Part shown: in pieces, positions 30,059 to 40,220 of the stretch
Layout of the letters: each line of letters opens with the position of its first letter
Position numbering within the stretch: the first letter of the stretch is position 1
Source of the DNA: Corythucha ciliata
Lineage: Eukaryota > Arthropoda > Insecta > Hemiptera > Tingidae
Length of the DNA: 64,000 nt
Assembly (NCBI GenBank): GCA_038030265.1
Contig: CM075941.1
Location: 23,002,001-23,066,000, forward strand
Direction of reading: 5' to 3'
Notes under the pieces: generated by a model
The model's database searches: none
Told to the model about the DNA's origin: nothing
What the model saw: only the letters and a program-made list of their open reading frames with translations
Translations under genes and position numbers: made by a program

Positions 30059-32667
30059 CCAGCGTTCACGCTCTTCTTTAGGTAGCCGAAGCATGCCTCC
30101 CCATGAACTTGGCTCCGTTGTTGAATTAGCACGGTCTGATTCTGAAGACACAAATAGGCCCATCTTTTCGGAGGAATCCCTTTATTTTGTCTACTGGATG
30201 TTCGTCGTGTTTCCACGATTTCGCCTTGAACAGTGTCTGTGTTTATTTCTTGTTCTTGAAGTGTGTTTTCTTCCGGACGTGTATATTCATCTTGTTCAAT
30301 TCGTCGTGTTTCCACGATTTCTCTTTGACCAGTGTCTGTGTTTACTTCTTCAAGTGTGTTTTCTTCTGGGCGTGTATGTCCATCTTGTTCGTCCCGTTCT
30401 CTGCATGAATTGATTTGTTTCTTATCGTCAAGCCTTCTTGTTATGATGATGTTTTCCGAGTTAATGTATTCTCCTTTGTCGTTTGACGCTTGTGTTGCTG
30501 TGATGGGAGACTCGTTATGACGTGTGGGGTGTGATGTTCTGATGCATTGTTCTGGGGATTCAAAAAATTCTACTGTTCTACTTATTGTTATTTTGTCAGT
30601 GGTGGGATCCAAAATTCGATAAGCTGTACGATTCGTAGAATAACCGACCATGATACCTCTGCGTGCTCTTGCGTCCCACTTTGTTCGTTTTTCTTTCGGT
30701 ATATAAAAGTAGGCTTCGCATCCGAATATTTTCAAGTTGTCATAATTTGGCTTGTATCCTTCCCAGAATTCAAAAGGTGTTTTTAAAGTAGATTTTGTGG
30801 GCGAAATATTCAACAAACAATTTGAAGTCATGATGGCTTCTCCCCAGTACTTGTTCGGCAAGTTGGCGTCAAAAAGCATTGTCCGGGCCATTTCACAGAG
30901 GGTTCTGTTCTTTCTTTCAGAAACTCCATTCTGTGATGGGCAGTATGGGACAGTAGGTTGAAAGGTGATGCCATTATTTTTGAGGATCCTCTGAGTCTTT
31001 TCGGAAATATATTCCCCTCCATTGTCCGATCTAAACGCTTTTGGGATCTTGTCGAATTTATTTGTCACGGGAGCTATGAAGTCTTCAAGTTTTTCCGGGA
31101 CTTCACTCTTATCACGAAGTAGATAAATAGTCGTGAATCTGGAGTAGTCGTCAGTGAAAGTCAAAAAATATCGTTTTCTTCCTGGGGTTTCAGTTTTCAT
31201 CGGGCCGCATAAATCCGAATGAATCAAATCCAAGAGGAAGGTCGCTCTATATTCAGAGGATTTGGGGAACGATTTTTCTTTTAGCTTTCCTTTAATACAA
31301 CTGACGCATCTTTTAATTAGAAGCGTGCAGCTTATCTTTCGGAAGGCATAGAATACGTAGTTTTGTATGGTGATGAGGTGATTTTTTATTATTTGTGAGT
31401 CTTCTCGTTCACTCAAGGTAATTTAACATATCATGGGAGAACTCCGAGTCCACGGCTGAACTTGGGTCGAACCCTCCGACGAGGGCCCTCAGCTCACCGA
31501 GCCTCTCCTTCACTTCAGCTATCATCTAGAAGTTAAAAATGTATTAATTTAATTCTACAACTAGCTTACAATAAACCATAAAAGTATTTCTCAAAGAGAA
31601 AACACTGAATTGATAACACGAATGCCTTCCGAAAGATAAGCTGCACGCTTCTAATTACCGAACGTAAAGTTGTAGAATTAAATTAATACATTTTTAACTT
31701 CTAGATGATAGCTGAAGTGAAGGAGAGGCTCGGTGAGCTGAGGGCCCTCGTCGGAGGGTTCGACCCAAGTTCAGCCGTGGACTCGGAGTTCTCCCATGAT
31801 ATGTTAAATTACCTTGAGGGAACGAGAAGACTCACAAATAATAAAAAATCACCTCATCACCATACAAAACTACGTATTATATGCCTTCCGAAAGATAAGC
31901 TGCACGCTTCTAATTCGTTAAGTTGTTTTTATCATTCGTCATATGACTCGTAGCTCCGGAGTCAACGAACCAGTCTTTCGAATGCCGTCTTATGGTTGAA
32001 AAACAAAACTCTTCAGAGTCGGAAGATTCATTTTGTTTTCCTGCAGTTCTTGCTTCTTGTCGCGGATTATTATGCATTTCCGTACCACGTTTCCAGAGAT
32101 AGCATTGGGACTTAACGTGGCCTCGTTTCTTGCAGAAGAAGCATTCTTTCGAATCGATCATTCGTAGTCTTTCTTTTGTCATTTGGTTCCTCCGTAAGTT
32201 CAAAGCGGTTTCTGGTTCATCAAACCTGGCATTGTCATTCACTCGTCGTCTTTTGAATTCGTCTATTAATTTGCCACTAACGTATTCCAGAGTAAGTTCG
32301 TCGTCAGGGCGAGCATCAAGATCAGTTACCAGAGCACTAAATTCATCGGGTAACCCTCCTAACAAGAGTGCGGCTACGTGGAAATCTTTAATTTCTTCCC
32401 CTATTCCGCGAAGTTTCTCAACGAGTTCCAGAGTAGAATGAAGGTATTCTGTCATCGTCTGATGGTCAGTCAAACGTGACTGGTACAATTTTCTTAACAA
32501 GTACATCTTGTTCGATAAATTAGCTCGTTCATGAATTTTCTGTAAGGCCTGCCACATTTCTTTACCTGTTTTGCAATTGCAGATGTGGATTATTTGACTA
32601 TCTTCGATATTAAGGGAAATAGTTGTCTGAGTCAATTCGTCTTTTTTCTTCCATAAAGAATCGGAGT
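30059..32667 (-). pseudogene. Right arm: inverted partial Copia (gag to start of RT)
   Basis: The minus strand encodes the same protein as 25970-28578: gag from SDSLWKKKDELTQTTISL, zinc knuckle, protease site, palindromic insertion, integrase, and the frameshifted RWAYLCLQ end. It lacks the first 45 gag residues, RT, RNase H and both LTRs. The inner edge (30059) abuts the RNase H end of the left copy. The outer edge (32667) is fused to MULE coding sequence, so neither edge is an element terminus. Confidence 0.88.
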
Positions 32668-33472
32668 ACATCGGGTATAGCCTCGATACAATCAAACAAA
32701 AATGCGAAGAGGAAACTGATGAGATGTTCGAGCCGGATATTTGCGTCACCGATTTCGAGAAATCTCTACAGATGGCAGTTACGTCCGTTTGGCCGGATTC
32801 TGAGTTGGTGGGATGTAGGTTCCATCTGAGGCAGGCATGGTATGCATACGTAATACACATATACATACATAGGTAATACACGAATTGAAAAATTACTTTT
32901 ACGTCCTTACTTTCAGGTACCGAAAAATGCAGGAGCTTGGTCTCGTCACTTCGTACAAGTCAGGTAACAAGTGCGGGAAATGGTTGCGCTGGGCATTCGG
33001 ACTCCCGTTTTGTAATCCTGAAGAGGTTGAACAAGCGGTCTGCGAGTGGCTACTGGAAAAGCCGCTGAATGAACTGAAGGCTCAAGAATTTGCGGAATAC
33101 CTCCACGACAACTACGTCTCTTCCACTGCTCTGAACCCCCCTGGAATTTGGGCGTGTAAATCAGCGGCGTTGACGAGGACCACGAATGCCTGCGAGAATT
33201 TTCATTCTCATTTTAACCGAGAGTTCCACAGTACGCACCCAAACATGTACAACGCCGTGGAAGTATTACTCGAGGTGCAAGCGGATACCTATGCAAAAAT
33301 ACATTCCATAACCCTACAACACCAGCATCACCCGAGAAGGAAAAGAGTAGAGACTCAGGCTAAGATCGCGAAATACATAGAAAAACAGGAAAACGGCAGC
33401 CTCCTACTTTATAAATTCGTTAAAAAGGTGTCAAGCAAGCTCCGCCCCCACTCGGAAAAGGAAACTGCCTAG
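32668..33472 (+). pseudogene. MULE transposase, C-terminal part
   Basis: From the fusion point the plus strand reads LDTIKQKCEEETDEMFEPDI, CVTDFEKSLQMAV and GCRFHLRQAW. An intron 32840-32916 (GT-AG) follows, then YRKMQELGLVTSYKSGNKCG through TTNACENFH-like (TNACENFHSHFNREFH) to a stop at 33470-33472. The second aspartate, the CxxH of CRFHLRQAW and the downstream glutamate of NACENFH match MULE transposases. The N-terminal part is absent here but present in inverted orientation at 34110-34564. The same intron occurs in both copies. Confidence 0.8.
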
Positions 33473-33829
33473 CGCTCATTAATTTAATTTGTAGTTTGAC
33501 ACCTTGCTCATAAATTTGTAGTTTGACGACGAAAAAGTTATTTCGAACATTTCCTGACAACGAGCACAAATTTGTAATCACACCTGCGCTCATTAATTTA
33601 ATTTGTAGTTTGACACCTTGCTCATAAATTTGTAGTTTGACGACTATTTGTAGATGTCTTGTTGGGGGTGAGACGTGACAGCGCTCATTCTCATCGGGGG
33701 TGAATCGTGGGTCACACGTGACCTCCCACTTTCGACTTTGCTTGGGGGTCACACGTGCCCGAGCGGGGGCCACTCGTAACGACTTTTCGCGGCCGGGGGT
33801 CAGACGGAAGGCCCCCGAGACAACTATTA
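33472..33829. repeat. MULE 3' flank with subterminal repeats
   Basis: A 59-bp unit (GCGCTCATTAATTTAATTTG to GTTTGACGAC) is duplicated at 33472-33530 and 33586-33644. It is followed by five diverged GGGGGTCACACGTG-like units at 33660-33790. Two further such units lie at 34755 and 34805 near the other MULE copy. Subterminal repeat arrays of this sort are common transposase-binding regions, which is an inference here. Confidence 0.55.
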
Positions 33830-33945
33830 GAAGCTTTGTCAAGAGCAGAGCGACTTTTTGGTATTATTTATATTTTTGTATTCAGTAAACATAAACAAAA
33901 AAAACATTTTGTTAAATTAACAGATGATGCCGTCATCAAAACGGG
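33830..33945 (-). repeat. Inverted Copia LTR remnant
   Basis: Reverse complement of 25685-25800 from GATGACGGCATCATC to CTTCTAATAG. It separates the two MULE parts and marks a recombination or insertion joint in the MULE at CCCGTTTT. Confidence 0.7.
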
Positions 33946-34880
33946 AGTCCGAATGCCCAGCGCAACCATTTCCCGCACTTGTTACCTGACTTGTACGAAG
34001 TGACGAGACCAAGCTCCTGCATTTTTCGGTACCTGAAAGTAAGGACGTAAAAGTAATTTTTCAATTCGTGTATTACCTATGTATGTATATGTGTATTACG
34101 TATGCATACCATGCCTGCCTCAGATGGAACCTACATCCCACCAACTCAGAATCCGGCCAAACGGACGTAACTGCCATCTGTAGAGATTTCTCGAAATCGG
34201 TGACGCAAATATCCGGCTCGAACATCTCATCAGTTTCCTCTTCGCATTTTTGTTTGATTGTATCGAGGCAAGCCTCGTAACAACTTTTTTGTTTGTTCGG
34301 CAGCAAGCAAAAAACAAGTGGCACATAGAAACCACTGTGGTACCCATGTACCGTGAATAATTGGGTAAAAAATGTGGGGCAAAAATCGAAAGTGCCGTCC
34401 ATGTACAGACTGGTACATTCTTGGAGGAGACGAAGGTTGCTGGCACATGAGAACGCTATGATCTCTTTTTCTGGATCTTGATGGAGTACGAACTGCTCTC
34501 CTTTGCAGGTTAATGTGTCCATAGCGCTCAGTTTCGCGTCCGGTCGTCCATAGCGCAAACCCATCGTTCTCCATGTGCTAAAGGCTTTTGCTTTACGAAT
34601 CTATATTTCTTGCGAAATCGCACGTCCCCACCGCGTATGGAACCGCCAGCGACCCTCACGTCCTCCATTTTTCGATATGACTGAGCGCACAATGCAAACC
34701 TACCAATCTATTCCGATGCGATAAGCCAAGGTTCTTAGTCGTTTTGAACTTTGAATGTTTTGAACCCGGGGTCACTCGTGCCTCGTCAAAAACAACCGCC
34801 CGTCGGGATCATACGTGACAGCACATGGAGGGGAGGCCCGCACTTTCTATTCCGCGAGTCTCGGTTTTCAACCAGACGGC
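33946..34880 (-). pseudogene. MULE transposase, N-terminal part, inverted copy
   Basis: The minus strand reads MGLRYGRPDAKLSAMDTLTC, then YMDGTFDFCPTFFTQLF, FCLLPNKQKSCYEACL, CVTDFEKSLQM and GCRFHLRQAW. An intron 34109-34033 follows, and the next exon is broken at 33946 by the Copia LTR remnant. DGTF holds the first catalytic aspartate and TDFE the second. The 34280-33946 part duplicates 32668-33015 in inverted orientation. Upstream, 34570-34880 is unassigned and joins solo LTR A near 34880. Confidence 0.78.
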
Positions 34881-35331
34881 ATACCCCCGCTGTCTCTTCC
34901 CATATATTTCACTCCCCAGTTTAATGCACCCCGTACTCTTTGTCCCCGACGACGGGAACTGTCCCCTTTTTTTCTCTCATCGGGTATACTCCCCTCTCCC
35001 CTTCTTATGGTTATTTGTGAGTTTAGTTATAAGTTGAGTCTTGGTTTAATAGAGTTCGTACTCGTGTAAATATTTATCCGGCCATATATTGTGCCCCTCC
35101 CCCCCCCTTTTTTTGTTCTTGCCGAAAAGTCCCGTTAACAAAGTAATTTACTTTTCTTTTGGCTTTGTTTCTTTGATTATTTTTTGGGGCTTGATAGGTA
35201 CCACTTGTTTTTTTTTTACGTTGTTTAGATTTGTAAGAATAAATAAAGAATATCTCACTTATATTTCCGCTTGGTATTGCAATTTCATTCTCCCCCCCCC
35301 CCCCATCATACTCCAATCCCCCCGTATTACA

Positions 35332-36090
35332 CATCGATGAAGACAACGAGACTGTGGAAAGCATCTTGTCCACCCTTCGTAAGTTCTGTATCCCCAAACG
35401 GAACGAAACCATGAGTGTCTTCAAATTCTTCAACCGGAAGCAGTTACCAGATGAGCCTTTTGACAAGTTCTTCGCAGATCAAAGGCTTTAATCACTGCTT
35501 GTGAGTTTGGCTCGGAGGAGAAGTTGTTAAAGGCTCAGATCATCCTCGGAGTGCAGAATAAAGCCACGCAGGAGCGCTTACTGAGGGAAGACGTCACTTT
35601 GGAAAAAGTAATTCAGTTTTGTAAATCCGTCGAAGCTGCTGACTCCCATATGAGAGTGTTGTCCGAACAAGAGGCAGCCGTATCTATTCACTCGACTCTT
35701 GCATCACAAGAGATTCTTCAAGATCCTTCAGAAGTCTACGTCGTCGCACAGAGGCCCTTGAGCTCGAAGATCATCAACCGGCGCGTCCCTCATAGTCCTA
35801 TAATTGTAAGTAACACAGTGTGGATACTCGCACCACCCGGCATCCTGTTCCGCCTTAAATCAACGTTGTAATAATTGCAATGACAAGAATCACTTAGCGA
35901 AAATGTGCAAAAATCGAAAACCCTCCAATCGTATAACGGGCAATAACCAAGGGGCAAACACTCTTCAGGCCCAGGAGCTCAGTTACAATAACCCTGAGGT
36001 TGGGATGAATACATGTCCTTACCAGTTTAGAATTGATTCTGTTTACCAAGTTTCAACGATTAAGCCGTCCCACTGGATTGCCACGCTTTA
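35332..36090 (+). pseudogene. Ty3/gypsy gag, C-terminal part
   Basis: Continues the gag from 24016: DEDNETVESILSTLRKFCIP, then NETMSVFKFFNRKQLPDEPF and DKFFADQ, a frame break, and KAQIILGVQNKATQERLLRE. A trace of a nucleocapsid knuckle (NNCNDKNHLAKMCKN-like) lies near 35870-35910. Stops and frameshifts are frequent. Confidence 0.72.
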
Positions 36091-36100
36091 TTGACGTAAC

Positions 36101-37175
36101 ACCCCAATCGATACAGGGGCCGAAACTGACGTTTTGCCCAACAATATTGTTAAAAATCTAGGCCTCAATAACAAGGTAACCGAAACTTCCACGAAGTTAG
36201 AGGCTTTTGGAGGGTTCAAGATCAATCCAGTCGTCAAAATTGAACTTTCAGTTAAATTTCTACAAGAAAATTATACAATAACTTTTGTGGTCGTAGAGTC
36301 AAGTAAAATCTCCCCTATTATTGGCCTTCCAACTGCCATCCGAATGGGCCTTATTCCTAGCCAAGTGATTCACGATTTGAAAACACATTCGGACGCGCCA
36401 AAATTCATTAGTTCGAACAGAGACGTTTTCTCAGGCCTTGGTTTGTTTCCCGACAAACTGACTCTTCGATTTAAAGATAACGCAGTGCCTCGAAGCAGCC
36501 CTGCCCGTAGGGTACCCTTAAAAATAATGGACAGACTGAAATCGCAACTAAATAAGCTTGAGTCAGCAGGCGTCATCAAGAAGACTACTGCAGGGGAATG
36601 GGTACACAGCATGGCGATAGTTGAAAAACCGTCTGGAGACCTGCGCATTTGTATTGACCCCAAAGAGTTCAATAAATGCTTGATCAGAGACTACGCCCTC
36701 ATTCATACTGTCGATGAAATAAGCTCTTAACTTAAAAAAAAAAGTCATTGTTTTGTGTGTTCGACTTGAAACATAGTTTTCACCAGGTACAACGTGATGA
36801 AAAATCCTCGGAACTTTGCACTTTTAGCACTCCCTTCGCCGTTTACCGCTACGTTAGGGCGCCATTTGGTTTATCGGTCCTTCCAGAATTCTTTCAGTCC
36901 CTGACCCAAAAATAATTCGGTCAAATAGATGGCGTCACCGTCTATTCTGACGACTTACTTTGCTCAGCTGAGTCTAAGGAGGAACTTACTAAAATCGTCG
37001 ACAAAGTAATCGCTGAAGCTCGGGAAAACTCGATAAAATTTAACGAGGAAAAATTACAATATTTTTGTACGGCAGGTCAAATGTGTTGGACTTGTGTTTG
37101 ATGGCAGCGGCATTCGTCCCGATCCCGAACGCATCGAAGCCGTAAAAAATATAGAATCCCCGAAAAGTAAAAAAG
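36101..37175 (+). pseudogene. Ty3/gypsy protease and reverse transcriptase
   Basis: The protease site PIDTGAETDVLPNNIVKNLG opens at about 36105. The RT begins near 36480 with VPRSSPARRVPLKIMDRLKS, VIKKTTAGEWVHSMAIVEKP and DLRICIDPKEFNK. After a break at 36728 it resumes as VRAPFGLSVLPEFFQSL and the catalytic VYSDDLLCSAES near 36940. It ends RPDPERIEAVKNIESPKSKK where the MITE 37181-37310 enters. YSDD replaces the usual YVDD. Confidence 0.8.
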
Positions 37176-37180
37176 ACCTG

Positions 37181-37310
37181 GGGGCCTATTCTGAGTTGGC
37201 GGGAAGAAATGCCGCAAGTGCGGTTGCTATGACGGGATAATGTTATTTCTTATTCAGCGTTCTTGGATCCCGCTTGTGGCATTTTATCCCGACAGCTCCG
37301 AATAGGCCCC
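37181..37310. mobile_element. 130-bp MITE, CTG target duplication
   Basis: Ends GGGGCCTATTCTGAGTTGGC and its inverse, flanked by CTG at 37178-37180 and 37311-37313. Interrupts the gypsy pol after the RT. Confidence 0.85.
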
Positions 37311-37507
37311 CTGTTCCGAATTCTAGGTGTCCTAGGTAGAGAATCTTTAAACACAGGTACGGCAACACAGATTTCAGCGCCATATTTTGTCCCTCAGTCG
37401 TTAGGATAAACACAATACCTTGAATGAAAATATTGTCATCGTAACAATAAACAAACGTGGAATGCGTTCGAAATAAATAAAAATACCCCACTTATCAATG
37501 ATACCTG

Positions 37508-37636
37508 GGGCCTTATTCTGAACGGTCAGGAAAAAATGCCGCAAGCGGGATCCAGGGACGCCGAATTAGAAATAACATTATCCCGCCATAGCAACCGCTT
37601 TTTGCGGCTTTTTCACACGGCTTCGGAATACGGCCC
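37508..37636. mobile_element. 129-bp MITE of the GGGGCC(T/G)TATTC family
   Basis: Ends GGGCCTTATTCTGAACGGTC and its inverse; flanks CTG on the left and CAG on the right, so the duplication is imperfect at the central W. Confidence 0.75.
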
Positions 37637-37639
37637 CAG

Positions 37640-37768
37640 GGGCCTTAATCTGAACAGTCGGGAAAAAAGGCAGCAAGTGGGATCCAAGGACTCCGAATAA
37701 GAAATAACATTATCCCGCCATAGCAACCACACTTGCGGTATTTTCCCCGACGTTTCTGAATAGGGCCT
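37640..37768. mobile_element. 129-bp MITE, CAG target duplication
   Basis: Head to tail with the previous MITE. Ends GGGGCCTTAATCTGAAC and its inverse; CAG at 37637-37639 and 37769-37771. Confidence 0.8.
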
Positions 37769-37865
37769 CAGGTAATATTTATAACTATAATCATACGAGG
37801 GACAAAATATGGCGCCGGTTTGCGTGTTTCCGTACTCGTGTTTTATAGTGCCTTATCCTAGGATG

Positions 37866-38190
37866 TGCGTTGTTTCAAAACAACAAACCAGTTATGTACG
37901 CGTCACGAGCTCTAACTAGTGCTGAACGCAATTATGCACAGATCGAAAAAAAATTGCTAGCCATAACATTTGCCTTCAAAAAATTCCACACTTTAGCCTA
38001 TGGTCATTTTAAAATACCTGTTGAAACTGATCATTCCCCGCTAACTTCAATAATTTCGAAAGACTTTTCCATGATTGCCAACACCCGACTGAAACGTCTC
38101 CGTTTAAAACTCCTTCCTTACTCCTTCTCTTTAGTCTATGTTCCCGGCAAAAAATTGGTCGTTGCCGATTTTTTCTCGTGAAATTGAAAG
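37866..38190 (+). pseudogene. Ty3/gypsy RNase H
   Basis: LFQNNKPVMYASRALTSAER, NYAQIEKKLLAITFAFKKFH and VETDHSPLTSI are the standard gypsy RNase H blocks with the E and D catalytic positions. Ends FSLVYVPGKKLVVADFFS. One frame is open for about 103 codons. Confidence 0.82.
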
Positions 38191-38199
38191 GGCTCAATT

Positions 38200-40217
38200 G
38201 AAAATGAGGATCCTACCATGTTAGACATGTTACACACTGTTGGCAGTCAGATTGCATTTGATCGAGAGGATTTTTTCGAAATCAGCGTTACAGGAATCCA
38301 CTAAACAAGAGACAATGGCCTCGTGCGTTAGCATCCGCTGATCACGACCTTCAGCATTATTTTAAAATTCGCAATGAGCTGATAGTAGAAGATAATCTGG
38401 TTTACTATAAACGACGTTTTATTAGTACCCAAGGACCATCGGAAACAGGTCATATCTCTTATACACGAAACGCACCTCGTTCTTCAGAAGTGTCGTGAAT
38501 GTGTGTATTGGCCAGTTATCATGTCAGACTTGGAGAATACAATTGCAGCCTGTGCTGTATGTGCTCGTCACCAAAGGTCCAGAGTCAAGGAACCCTTTGT
38601 GCCTCATGAAATTCCTCCTATCCCATTTAACAAACTGGCCGTTGATAAAACTGAGTTCCGCGGTAAGAGCTATCTTGTAATAGTCGATTTTACTCTCGTT
38701 AGCTGGAGGTTGAATTAATGCCTAATAAATCTGCCGCCTCTGTCATTTCGATTCTGAAGTCACTTTTCGCTCGGTTTGGCATACCACAAATATTGTTAGA
38801 GAACCTATAATCAGACACAGACGCCATGTTCCCTCTTATCAATAATCAGTCTTGTAAAATCAACCTTTTGTTGATGCTTTGTGAAGCTCAATAAACCTTC
38901 CCCAACCTGCCTTATTGAACTGATAAGAACTAACATGGCGCCGTACGCGTCTACTCGTGAGCAAAGGTTCCTTACTATTGTGTGTGATAACGTCCCATTT
39001 AATTCTTTCGAGTTTCGCCAGTTTGCTCGTTCGTGGAATTTCTGTGTAGTCACCACCAGTCCTCATTATCCCAAGGGCCATAGGTTGGCAGAGAAGGGAG
39101 TGGGAGTTGCCAAAAAAATGATGCTTAAAGCCCTCGATGAAAACGCCGACTTGGAGCTATTTTTACTTAACTACAGAACAAGTCCTGTCGCTAACCTGCC
39201 CTACTCTCCCGCCCAGCTGCTACAAAGCTATTAATGAGTACCTATTAATGAAAATCTGCTGCTTCCTCAGACAGTATGTTACGTTACGCTCAGCACGATT
39301 TTATATTGGGACGATGGCCTTCAACAGAAAACACAAAGCACTGTTTGTCGAGCTTTCGGAATAATTTATTTCCTTCCTCAGGTCTCTACAACGTAAGCAA
39401 AACCTTACCACAGTGTATGTTACAAATACTCCATTATTGTGATGTGCATGGCAATTTAAAGGACCAATCTTGTTAACCATAAACAAATTGTCCAACGATT
39501 GAAAAAATGTGACAAAAAAAACCGTAATAAAAAACGAAAAACTCCCAGTCAGAATGTAGAAAACGATTGAACGGAGTTACATCTCAGTGCCCATAATGCT
39601 TGGCTGCGGTACTGAGATGTAAGGTTTTGCTTATTTTGACTTGTTATTTTACGTTATTAAGATCCTGTTACGTTGTAGAGCCCAGAGGAAGGAAATAAAT
39701 TATTCCGAAAGCTCGGCAAACAGTGCTTTGTGTTTTCTGTTGAAGGCCATCGTCCCAATATAAAATCGAGCTGATTGAGAATATTGGCCGAGATCGACTG
39801 TCGCCAGACCTGTGACGTTACGGTTACATTGAAAAAAGGCCAATCCGAGAATTACAATCGGACATCGTCTAAACAAGAAAAACAATTTAATGTAGGCCAG
39901 AGTTCCTACGTTCAAGATCCTGAAATTCGATTGTGGTACCCTGGCGTTATCGTCAAGTGTGTCGGTTTTCGGTCTTATTGGGTTGATTAACGAAATCGTG
40001 TTGTTCGAAGGAATTCTATCCACATCCAGGACAATTTGTCTCAACCTCAAAACACTGGCGTTAGAAATACGTGTGTATATGATAATTTCGATTTTAGTGG
40101 TGGGGAGGAACCAAATTGTAATACCAATATCCCGCGATCCCCCTATATTCCATCGTCTACCCAATCGGCCTCGTTACGTACACGTTCCGGAAGAATTATT
40201 GTACCCCCTTCAAGACT
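38200..40217 (+). pseudogene. Ty3/gypsy integrase, interrupted
   Basis: The zinc-binding part is VYWPVIMSDLENTIAACAVC-like near 38500-38560. The core has KLAVDKTEFRGKSYLVIVDF near 38640 and ISILKSLFARFGIPQILL near 38770. After an unassigned insertion of about 160 bp (38795-38960) it resumes VCDNVPFNSFEFRQFARSWN, SPHYPKGHRLAEKGVGVAKK and LFLLNYRTSPVANLPYSPAQ. Alignment suggests EK of AEKGVGVAKK holds the catalytic Glu. A foldback (39291-39773) then intervenes, and the C-terminal domain follows as QFNVGQSSYVQDPEIRLWYP. Numerous frameshifts make it non-functional. Confidence 0.75.
39291..39773. mobile_element. Foldback element, arms about 105 bp
   Basis: CAGCACGATTTTATATTGGG at the left and its inverse at the right; the arms share AACACAAAGCACTG and TTATTTCCTTCCTC. 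The loop contains a smaller pair around GTTACATCTCAGTGCC / GGTACTGAGATGTAA. It separates the integrase core from its C-terminal domain. No clear target duplication. Confidence 0.75.
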
Positions 40218-40220
40218 CAG

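Larger units (their letters stand above)
24017..35331 (+). mobile_element. Solo LTR A (about 1.15 kb), itself split by later insertions
   Basis: It begins TGTAACCCAAACAA and ends CGTATTACA at 35331, matching the intact copy at 41836-43051 over the whole length. The flanks CATT (24013-24016) and CATC (35332-35335) are a 4-bp target duplication with one change. LTR sequence occupies 24017-24611, 25566-25680 and about 34881-35331; the rest is the 954-bp element and the Copia/MULE complex. A TATAAAA box is at 24339-24345. It lies in a gypsy gag gene. Confidence 0.82.
37331..37862. mobile_element. TIR element with CCTAGG ends, hosting two MITEs
   Basis: CCTAGGTAGAGAATC with CACAGGTACGGCAACAC and GCGCCATATTTTGTCCCTC at the left is matched by its inverse ending CCTAGG at 37862. 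Two MITEs (37508-37636 and 37640-37768) sit in its middle. A related arm without partner lies at 49860-49915. No coding capacity. It separates gypsy RT from RNase H. Confidence 0.65.
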
